From the NCBI GenBank assembly GCA_028702975.1, contig JAQVNT010000076.1:1-7189 (forward strand): DNA of 7,189 nt, given 5' to 3'. Shown piece by piece: positions 1 to 5,933 of this stretch; position 1 is the stretch's first letter, and every line of letters starts with the position of its first letter. The stretch is from Candidatus Delongbacteria bacterium. GTDB lineage: Bacteria > UBA4055. Under the pieces are notes generated by a model. That model worked only from the letters and a program-made list of their open reading frames with translations. It did not search any database and was not told where the DNA came from. The translations under genes and the position numbers were made by a program.

Positions 1-1242
1 GTCAATTCCTTCCTCCAATTCAACGAATGCGCCGAACTGAGTAAGACTTCTTACAATACCTTTGTGCGTAGATCCAACAGGATATTTGCTCTCTATGATC
101 TGCCATGGATCCGGTTCAAGCTGCTTGAGGCCGAGAGATATTTTTTTCTCGTCTTTTTTGATGTTCAGAACTATCGCCTCGATAACGTCTCCGAGGTGAA
201 GATAAGCGCTCGGGTGCTTAACATGCTGTACCCAGCTCATTTCGGAAATATGAATAAGACCTTCGATACCTTTTTCGATCTCTATGAATGCACCGTAATC
301 TGTTATGCTGACAACCTTCCCTGTTACTTTGCTGCCTTCGGGGAATCTGTCCTCGATGCCGTCCCACGGATGCGGAGTAAGCTGCTTGAGGCCTGCGGAT
401 ACTCTTTTCTTGTCATAATCGATGTCGAGTATCTGTATATTGATCTTTTCGTCCAGTTTGCAGACTTCGCTCGGATGGTTTACCCTGCCCCATGAAAGAT
501 CAGTGATGTAGATAAGTCCGTCGAGCCCGTTAATGTCAACGAAAACGCCGAAATCGGTGATATTCTTAACAATAGCTTCAACATTGTCGCCGACCTGAAG
601 CTCTTTAAGAGTCTCGTCTTTTCTCATGTTGAGGTCTTTTTCGAGTATTATCTTTCTTGAAAGTACAATATTCTTTCTCAGCTCATTAAGCTTGACGATC
701 TTGAAATCCATCGTCTGGCCGATAAGGGCGTCGAAGTCCCTGACCGGATAAACATCGATCTGGGATCCCGGAAGGAAGGCTTCTATACCGAACAGATCTA
801 CAACGATACCGCCTTTTACTCTTCTCAGGCACTTACCCTGAACGATCGTCTGCTCGTCGTGAACTTTCTGTACCTGCTCCCAAACTCTCATGAAATCGGC
901 TTTTCTTTTTGAAAGGTCGAGGCTGCCGCCGCTGCTTTCCACTGATTCAAGGAAAACGCTGATCATGTCTCCCCTGTTAAGAGATTTTATGTCGTCGAAT
1001 TCGTCGAGCGGTATAAGACCCTCGCTTTTGAATCCGATATCGACAGCTACTCCCGTCGGTCCGATGTTAACGATCTTACCTTCGATGATCTCGCCTTCTT
1101 TTATTTCTTTGAGCGAAGAGTCGTAGAGATCGCTCATCTCCTGTTTCTGGGCTTCGGTATATTCTTCATCGTAAAGAGAATTAATATCGTCAACCCACAC
1201 TTCATCCTGTTCCGCAACAGAATTCTTTTGATTTTCAGTCAT
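1..1242 (-). CDS. rpsA: 30S ribosomal protein S1, 3' end beyond the left edge
   Basis: S1 is the RNA-binding ribosomal protein that captures and unfolds mRNA on the 30S subunit. The frame is open from an ATG at 1242-1240 through the left edge, giving 414 codons without a stop. After an acidic N-terminal tail (residues 1-48) come repeated S1 (OB-fold) domains at roughly 49-115, 131-197, 215-288 and 301-373, and the start of a fifth from about 388. Domains 3, 4 and 5 carry the hallmark segments TDFGVFVDI (229-237), TDYGAFIEI and TQFGAFVEL; domains 3 and 4 are each followed by GLKQL. Domains 1 and 2 are more divergent, as in other S1 proteins. Full-length S1 is commonly about 550-600 residues, so one to two domains are missing here only because of the window edge. 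The start is fixed by a perfect AGGAGGT 9 nt upstream, and the gene has its own promoter. Family identity is secure. Confidence 0.96.
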   Translation of the reverse strand, partial: MTENQKNSVAEQDEVWVDDINSLYDEEYTEAQKQEMSDLYDSSLKEIKEGEIIEGKIVNIGPTGVAVDIGFKSEGLIPLDEFDDIKSLNRGDMISVFLESVESSGGSLDLSKRKADFMRVWEQVQKVHDEQTIVQGKCLRRVKGGIVVDLFGIEAFLPGSQIDVYPVRDFDALIGQTMDFKIVKLNELRKNIVLSRKIILEKDLNMRKDETLKELQVGDNVEAIVKNITDFGVFVDINGLDGLIYITDLSWGRVNHPSEVCKLDEKINIQILDIDYDKKRVSAGLKQLTPHPWDGIEDRFPEGSKVTGKVVSITDYGAFIEIEKGIEGLIHISEMSWVQHVKHPSAYLHLGDVIEAIVLNIKKDEKKISLGLKQLEPDPWQIIESKYPVGSTHKGIVRSLTQFGAFVELEEGID

Positions 1243-1251
1243 TATTAAACT

Positions 1252-1258
1252 ACCTCCT
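1252..1258 (-). promoter_or_regulatory. Strong Shine-Dalgarno site of rpsA
   Basis: The minus strand reads AGGAGGT, a near-full anti-16S match, with 9 nt before the ATG at 1242. It fixes the start of rpsA. It also shows that this organism uses Shine-Dalgarno initiation, which matters for judging the other starts in the window. Confidence 0.85.
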
Positions 1259-1264
1259 GAATTT

Positions 1265-1300
1265 GAACGGTCTACCGGTACTACCGGAATAAATGCCGTT
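1265..1300 (-). promoter_or_regulatory. Possible structured 5' leader of rpsA
   Basis: The predicted rpsA leader contains the interrupted palindrome CCGGTA-C-TACCGG (1275-1287, plus strand). In the leader RNA sense, CCGGTAG occurs twice as a direct repeat 2 nt apart. A second pair of arms, AACGG (1266-1270) and CCGTT (1296-1300), encloses this core. Together they could form an extended hairpin just upstream of the ribosome site. In E. coli, S1 represses its own mRNA through leader structure; a similar role here is only an inference. A DNA-binding-protein operator is the alternative reading of the palindrome. Confidence 0.35.
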
Positions 1301-1311
1301 TGAAGACGCGA

Positions 1312-1340
1312 AATATATACTAATACTTTTGTAAAGTCAA
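1312..1340 (-). promoter_or_regulatory. Sigma-70-type promoter of rpsA
   Basis: On the minus strand TTGACT (1340-1335) is followed after exactly 17 nt by TATATT (1317-1312). This is close to the TTGACA/TATAAT consensus with ideal spacing, as expected for a highly expressed ribosomal gene. Transcription would start near 1305, giving a leader of about 60 nt. This is a sequence-based prediction; no start site has been mapped. Confidence 0.75.
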
Positions 1341-1382
1341 GTACTGATTTGATAGTCATTTCAGCACATATCCAAATAGTTC

Positions 1383-1411
1383 TTGCCAAAATCGAATTGA
1401 TTTGGTATTTT
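1383..1411 (+). promoter_or_regulatory. Candidate promoter of the M23 peptidase gene
   Basis: TTGCCA (1383-1388) and TATTTT (1406-1411) are separated by 17 nt and point toward the peptidase gene. A start near 1418 would leave a leader of roughly 34 nt. The match is moderate and the region is AT-rich, so a chance hit is possible. It does not overlap the divergent rpsA promoter. Confidence 0.4.
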
Positions 1412-1439
1412 TGACACCGGAACAACCGAATAAGAAACC

Positions 1440-1447
1440 GGGGAGAG
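1440..1447 (+). promoter_or_regulatory. Shine-Dalgarno site pointing to an ATA start
   Basis: The purine run GGGGAGAG contains a GGAG core (1442-1445) 6 nt before ATA at 1452. No comparable site precedes the first in-frame GTG at 1491. A weaker AAGGG (1461-1465) lies 7 nt before a second in-frame ATA at 1473. The site supports ATA 1452 as the start of the peptidase gene. Confidence 0.55.
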
Positions 1448-1451
1448 TAAA

Positions 1452-2780
1452 ATAAACAAAAAGGGTTCGAACATACATAACACGCTTGCAGTGGTGATAC
1501 TGTTCGTATTCTCCGCACTTCTTATCTCATCTTACGATTTTAATATGTCCGGCACGAATGTTAATGTCGGCAGTATTTCTGAAGATATATGCCCGGACGA
1601 TTCAATTCCTTCGGACTTTCAAACTGACATATGCGTAATAAAAGGAAAGATACTGCCTGATGAAGGATTTTCAGGTTCAATGCTCGCTCTGGACGGGATC
1701 AAACCGGAACACGCTATCGAAGTAACCAGCACGCTTAAGGATCATATCGATTTCCGTTTCCTGTCTGCCGGAGAAGATTTTGAGATCGCGCTCGATAAAG
1801 AAAAAAATATAGTCTCTGGATTTTCATACATGCCTGATCCTGTTACGACTCATAAGCTAACCAGGAATGAGGACGGATACCTTGAATATGAGCTTATTGA
1901 ATTGCCGACTGACATCAGATACAGACATGTATCGGGAAAGATAGTCTCGACCCTTAATCAGGCGCTCAACGATGCAGGAGTCACGCCATCCGTAGCCGCA
2001 GTGGCGTACGGAATACTTGAATGTATCGTAAATTTCCGTTCCGATGCAAGAAAAGGGGATCAATTCACGGTGTTTCTTGAAGAAAGATATTTTAATGATG
2101 TAAAGCTTAAAGGCGGAAAAGTCCTCCTTGCATCGTACGACGGAAAAAAGACCGGATACAAGGTCGCTTACGCGTACAGGGACGCAGAGAACAACTCCGC
2201 TTTCAACGCGCATTATTCCAGAAAGGGCGAAGCTTTGATCAGGGCAGCTCTCCGTCTGCCTGTCGATAAAGTTCATGTCACCAGTTCATACGGACAGAGG
2301 ATACATCCTGTTACAGGTAAAAAAACATTCCATTACGGAGTTGATTACAGAGGAGCTGTGGGCGATCCGGTATATACCGTTGCGAACGGCGTGGTGACCG
2401 ACACGGGTTACGATCCCGTAAGCGGAAAAAAGATCACTGTTCGGCACGACGACGGAACAAAGACAGTTTATTATCATCTGAGCAGCATTCTTGTAAAAAA
2501 AGGTCAGAAAGTAACATCCAGACAGCAGATTGCAAAAATCGGAAGAACAGGAAGGGTAACAGGGCCTCATCTTCACTTCGGCGTGGTGGACCACAGGGGA
2601 AAATGGGTCAATCCGATGAAAAGAAAGATGATCGCGACCCCGAAACTACAGGGCGAGCGCTATGCAAGATTTCTGGTGCAGATGGAAGAGGTCGACAACC
2701 TTATAAAAGAACACATTAATAATGAAAAAATGCTCGCCAGATATACACTTATCGGACTCGGCGGGAACGAACTTTTTTAA
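1452..2780 (+). CDS. M23 family zinc metallopeptidase (MepM/Csd3-like), probable ATA start
   Basis: Predicted envelope endopeptidase that cuts peptidoglycan cross-links. From ATA 1452 the protein has 442 residues. It starts Asn-Lys-Lys after the initiator, followed by a hydrophobic segment (about 13-30) typical of a signal peptide or membrane anchor. The middle (about 60-250) resembles the N-terminal regulatory domains of MepM/Csd3-type proteins. The C-terminal lysostaphin-type domain (about 275-390) is complete: HYGVD (His294, Asp298), YYHL (His342) and HLHFG (His373, His375), which in this family supply the zinc ligands and catalytic histidines. The frame is open upstream only to a stop at 1431 and contains no ATG, TTG or CTG start. 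The first GTG (1491) would cut off the basic part of the signal peptide and lacks a ribosome site. The family call is firm; the exact start and substrate are inferred. The gene converges on lpxB with a 7-bp gap. Confidence 0.92.
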   Translation: MNKKGSNIHNTLAVVILFVFSALLISSYDFNMSGTNVNVGSISEDICPDDSIPSDFQTDICVIKGKILPDEGFSGSMLALDGIKPEHAIEVTSTLKDHIDFRFLSAGEDFEIALDKEKNIVSGFSYMPDPVTTHKLTRNEDGYLEYELIELPTDIRYRHVSGKIVSTLNQALNDAGVTPSVAAVAYGILECIVNFRSDARKGDQFTVFLEERYFNDVKLKGGKVLLASYDGKKTGYKVAYAYRDAENNSAFNAHYSRKGEALIRAALRLPVDKVHVTSSYGQRIHPVTGKKTFHYGVDYRGAVGDPVYTVANGVVTDTGYDPVSGKKITVRHDDGTKTVYYHLSSILVKKGQKVTSRQQIAKIGRTGRVTGPHLHFGVVDHRGKWVNPMKRKMIATPKLQGERYARFLVQMEEVDNLIKEHINNEKMLARYTLIGLGGNELF

Positions 2781-2787
2781 ATATCCC

Positions 2788-3918
2788 TCAGATATAATCT
2801 ATAACGGCCTGAGCTACTTTATTGCCTGCTCCGGTTCCGCCTAACGCGTCTCTTACCAGACCAAGTTCGTTTTTTCTCATTTGATAGATATCCTCGTTGT
2901 TCAGCAGTTTGTCCGTTTCTTTTAACAGTGCTTCCGAGGTGAAATCGGACTGAATAAGCTCCGGATTTATCTGCTTGCCGGCAATAATATTGGGAAGTGA
3001 AATAAATTTTGTTTTAACGATCTTTTTGGCTATGTAGAACGACAGCGGATTGACTTTATAGAAAACGATCGAAGGGGTTTTTGTTATTGCGGTCTGCAGG
3101 GTCGATGTTCCGCTTTTGCAGAGAACGATACCGGAATGTTCCATTATGTCCCACTGATATTCCGAAGATATTATCTTTACCTGTGAAGGCAGATCAGCAT
3201 CGCCAAATGTCTCTTCCTTAATATTACCGCTTCGGCATGCTGCGATCTGTATATCATCCCTTGTGCTTATTTTTCGGAAATAATCCCTGAGTACGGGAAG
3301 ATGCTTTTTTACCTCCTGCTCCCTGCTGCCCGGAAAAACCGATATCAGCGTTTTATCTTCGGACAGACCGAATTTTTCGCAGAACTCAGAAAACCCCAGC
3401 CCTGTCTTATATTTATCCATCAGCGGATGCCCTACATAGCGGCAGTCGATCAGTTCATTTCTGAAAAGTTCTGGTTCAAAAGGCAGAATACAGCAGAGGC
3501 AGTCATAATATTCCACAATATCTTTTATCCTGCTCTCCCTTGAAGCCCATATCTGAGGACATACATATTTTATTATTTTTGTCTCAGGCAGCATTTTTTT
3601 TATTTTTTTTGCCAGCTTTATATGAAATTCCGAAAAATCTATCATAAGAACAACTGAAGGTTTGTCTGCAATTATACTTTTCAAGACAGTTCTGAAAGCT
3701 TTCCTAATCACAAATGCATGTTTAATAAGCTCGAAAAAGCCCATAAATCCTAATTGCTCCGTTCTGAAAACCGGTATCAGGCCTGCTCCGGTCATCATCT
3801 CACCGCCGATCCCCTTGGTCACGACATCCGGAATCGAAGCCTTAAGGTGCTTTATCACCTCGCTTCCCAATAGATCACCGGACTGCTCTCCGGCGGTTAT
3901 ATAGACGATTTTATTCAT
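2788..3918 (-). CDS. lpxB: Lipid-A-disaccharide synthase
   Basis: Glycosyltransferase (family GT19) that joins UDP-2,3-diacylglucosamine and 2,3-diacylglucosamine 1-phosphate into the lipid A disaccharide at the inner membrane. The 376 residues match the usual length (about 380). Signature segments occur in order: TAGEQSGD (8-15), GIGGEMM (36-42), LGFMGFFE (56-63), IDFSEF (93-98), CPQIWASR (120-127), LPFEPELF (145-152), VGHPLMD (162-168), FPGSREQEV (195-203), KSGTSTLQT (268-276) and NPELIQ (318-323). Where many homologues have PD in the segment at 96-97, this one has Ser-Glu, a conservative change. The ATG at 3918 overlaps the stop of the upstream hydrolase gene as ATGA, and the nearest GGAG lies 11 nt upstream, so translational coupling is likely. 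It is the last gene of the minus-strand unit. It indicates an outer membrane with lipid A. Confidence 0.95.
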   Translation of the reverse strand: MNKIVYITAGEQSGDLLGSEVIKHLKASIPDVVTKGIGGEMMTGAGLIPVFRTEQLGFMGFFELIKHAFVIRKAFRTVLKSIIADKPSVVLMIDFSEFHIKLAKKIKKMLPETKIIKYVCPQIWASRESRIKDIVEYYDCLCCILPFEPELFRNELIDCRYVGHPLMDKYKTGLGFSEFCEKFGLSEDKTLISVFPGSREQEVKKHLPVLRDYFRKISTRDDIQIAACRSGNIKEETFGDADLPSQVKIISSEYQWDIMEHSGIVLCKSGTSTLQTAITKTPSIVFYKVNPLSFYIAKKIVKTKFISLPNIIAGKQINPELIQSDFTSEALLKETDKLLNNEDIYQMRKNELGLVRDALGGTGAGNKVAQAVIDYI

Positions 3919-4676
3919 ACCTCAATAAACTCCAGTGCTTCGTGCTGTTTAGCCACATGAAGGTCAAACTCAAAACAGTTCGACTCTTTGATTTTGACCA
4001 TTTCGTCATACGCGAGTGAAGGATCATTGTTCTCGGCACTGAGATGAGCCAGTATCAGATCTCTAGTGTACCCGCCGCATGTTTCTTTTATCAGGTTCCC
4101 CGCGGAAATATTTGAAAGATGACCCAGGTTACTGGTAATTCTCTGCTTTAGAAACCACGGATAAGGACCGTTTTTCAGCATCTCAAGATCGTGATTTGAT
4201 TCAAGAACTACAAGATCGCTGTTCAATATTCTGTACTTGACGATTTCGGTGACCACTCCGATGTCGGTGATGTGGCTGATCTTCTTTCCTTCGCCTTCAA
4301 CGGTGTAGGCATAATTAGCCGTCCCGTCGTGAGATATAGGTATGGGCGTAATTCTTAAGATCCCTATTTTGAACGGCTCGTTTATGAACCTTATTTCTCA
4401 ATTATCAAATTTATCCGCTGAAGACAGGTAATTTTCCTTGTGTATATATACGGGTATTTTTAATTTTCTGGCTATTATGCCGGCACCGCTTATATGATCG
4501 ATATGGTCATGGGTTATAACGAGTGCGCCGATCGAACTTATGTCCGCCTCGACCGAGTTCATTCTGTCTATTAGTTTTCTTGCGCTTAATCCGGCATCGA
4601 TCAGAATGCTTCCTTCAGAAGTCTGAATTATTGTTGAGTTCCCGCCGCTTCCGCTTGATAGTACCGAGACTTTCAT
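3915..4676 (-). pseudogene. YycJ/VicX-type metallo-beta-lactamase-fold hydrolase, interrupted by in-frame UGA
   Basis: The gene reads as one continuous frame of 253 codons, the usual length for YycJ/VicX-type hydrolases (predicted nucleases or DNA-repair-related enzymes), except that codon 93 is TGA (4400-4398). The N-terminal 92 residues begin with the family signature SSGSGGNS (7-14) and hold the metal-binding motif THDHIDH (His56, His58, Asp60, His61). After the UGA the same frame continues with SHDG (115-118), TDIG (137-140), ESNHD (159-163), GHLSN (185-189) and HLS (from 211), all family hallmarks. No frameshift or deletion is visible. The downstream piece has no good restart; its first GTG (4256) lies within the domain and lacks a ribosome site. 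The gene starts 6 nt after the GWxTD gene and its stop overlaps the lpxB start. Options are a recent nonsense mutation, an assembly error or recoding. If the stop is real and not read through, the product lacks half its metal ligands. Confidence 0.85.
4398..4400 (-). other. In-frame UGA codon 93 of the YycJ-like gene
   Basis: The codon is TGA on the minus strand, between Asp91-Asn92 and Glu94-Ile95. This lies in a linker that I expect to be poorly conserved, between the metal-binding half and the SHD motif. UGA serves as the normal terminator of this gene (3917-3915) and of lpxB (2790-2788), so wholesale reassignment of UGA is unlikely. A CGA, AGA, GGA, TGG, TCA or TTA codon would be one change away. 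Confidence 0.85.
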
Positions 4677-4682
4677 AACAGA

Positions 4683-5933
4683 TTAATTCCTGAGCCTGTG
4701 CTCTCCGGCAAAATAATCGAAAATATACTGAACATTAAGATCATAATATATCCATACTTCATACGGTTTCTGGTTTTTTGCAAAAGGGTACGATTGAATT
4801 TCGTCCGGATCACCCATCATACACAGTACTTTTCCCATATCGGTCTTCCAGCCCTCTTTATGCGGGACTGAAAAATGAAGATTTGCATAAGTGATCCGCC
4901 TGAAATATTCTTCCATCAGCGAATTGGATTTTAAATTGAGCGAAGTTTCAAGATCGTTCCAGTATTCCTTGAACCATTCCTTTTTCATCTCTTCAGACAT
5001 TTCGAAAACACCCTTTATGGAGTCATAATCGACAATATAAAGCATCTGCTCAAGAGCCTGATCAATACTTGATACATTCAGAGAAAGGTCTCCCCATCTG
5101 AGATAAAATACGGTATCCCGCTGAAATTTTTTTCCACCGGCTGAAAGATCCATTTCTATCTTGTAATTGCCCGCAGTAAGATTCTCAAGCGGTATCTTTA
5201 ACACCTGAAACTGAAGTCTGTCCTTTATTTTCCCTTCAAATCTGTCGTCGTAAACCACCTTACCCGAGGAATTAATTATCCTGTATCTTAATTCGAAATC
5301 CGGATAAGTTTCCGCAGAGAACATTTCGAAAAGAGCTCCGGTATAGCTGTCCTCTTTCCCGACCACATTATTTATTAGATCGCTGAAAGTATTTTCAAAA
5401 TCATTATCATCTGTCCAGAATACCATTCTTATGTCGGAAACCGTGAAATCTTGTGATTCGAAAAATTCGAAGCGCTTTCTTACCGTGTGCTTTTTACCCG
5501 TGTTCTCATCTTCGAATGACAATACGACGGTATAATTACCTGCTTTTGTTTTGAATTTGAAATTGTGATGGTATTTGGGTTTTGAAGACTGCGTTGCTCT
5601 ATATTCGTTTTCAGAAATATTCCTGATCTCGGTTTTCTGAAAGATCGGTATTCTCCCCGTATCGTCGCCTTCAAATACGGCTGAAGCGACTGTGTATGAA
5701 GCTTCATAGAGAGAGTCGTTTTTACGGAACTGTAGCCTTTCGTTGGGTATTTCCGCATGTATATTCAGCATGAATTCGTTCTGGCTTTCAGTTAAAGATC
5801 TGAATATATTATACCTGAATACCGGCAGGCCTTTTACCGCTGTTTCATCAAACATGTCCGTTCTGCTCTGGCACTGAAGCACAAAATAAAGCGGAATTAT
5901 AAAAATAATATAGATCAGGGCCCGTTTAATCAC
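4683..5933 (-). CDS. GWxTD domain-containing protein, secreted or lipoprotein-like
   Basis: Function unknown; the family is named for its C-terminal motif. The protein has 416 residues. A short basic start and a hydrophobic stretch (about 5-20) form a signal peptide, with Cys21 directly after it; the preceding Val-Leu-Gln is not a classical lipobox, so lipidation is uncertain. The body (about 30-290) is rich in alternating hydrophobic residues and phrases such as AGNYTVVLSF and AGNYKIEMDL, suggesting two or more beta-sandwich domains. The C-terminal domain (about 310-416) holds EYFRRITYA (342-350), GWKTD (361-365), GDPDEI (374-379) and YEVWIYY (391-397), the family pattern. The start is GTG at 5933-5931, with AGGAG 8 nt upstream, and it overlaps the end of the mutase gene by 8 nt. 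Its place between sugar-mutase and lipid A genes hints at an envelope role, but that is only context. Confidence 0.88.
   Translation of the reverse strand: MIKRALIYIIFIIPLYFVLQCQSRTDMFDETAVKGLPVFRYNIFRSLTESQNEFMLNIHAEIPNERLQFRKNDSLYEASYTVASAVFEGDDTGRIPIFQKTEIRNISENEYRATQSSKPKYHHNFKFKTKAGNYTVVLSFEDENTGKKHTVRKRFEFFESQDFTVSDIRMVFWTDDNDFENTFSDLINNVVGKEDSYTGALFEMFSAETYPDFELRYRIINSSGKVVYDDRFEGKIKDRLQFQVLKIPLENLTAGNYKIEMDLSAGGKKFQRDTVFYLRWGDLSLNVSSIDQALEQMLYIVDYDSIKGVFEMSEEMKKEWFKEYWNDLETSLNLKSNSLMEEYFRRITYANLHFSVPHKEGWKTDMGKVLCMMGDPDEIQSYPFAKNQKPYEVWIYYDLNVQYIFDYFAGEHRLRN

Noticed and set aside
64..495. Open reading frame on the plus strand opposite rpsA with two similar halves
   Set aside because: It is a shadow of the repeated S1 domains read on the other strand. 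The internal similarity (around 118 and 378) comes from the domain repeats of S1, not from a mobile or regulatory repeat.
1411..1441. TTGACA at 1411-1416 as a -35 box, and CCGG pairing that could mask the peptidase ribosome site
   Set aside because: No acceptable -10 element lies 16-18 nt downstream of TTGACA. The CCGG pair (1417-1420 with 1438-1441) is only 4 bp and its first arm sits at the predicted transcription start.
1857..2276. Minus-strand open frames opposite the M23 peptidase (also 2286-2594)
   Set aside because: They lie entirely opposite a gene with clear protein motifs, show no recognisable domain, and have the odd composition of antisense frames.
2725..2763. Terminator of the lpxB unit inside the 3' end of the peptidase gene (minus strand)
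   Set aside because: A CGCC/GGCG and GATA/TATC stem pair is followed by a T-run at 2730-2725. The stems are only 4 bp, joined by an asymmetric internal loop, and lie in coding sequence, so this may be chance.
3915..4256. Separate small gene starting at GTG 4256
   Set aside because: It begins inside a conserved hydrolase domain, has no ribosome site, and shares the frame of the upstream half across the UGA. It is the C-terminal part of the interrupted gene.
4345..4397. Possible bacterial SECIS element after the in-frame UGA
   Set aside because: A 5-bp hairpin (GGTTC/GAGCC with a 6-nt loop) starts 8 nt after the UGA. It is short and too close to the codon, and its loop lacks the usual G-U feature. 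The residue is also not at a redox or metal site.
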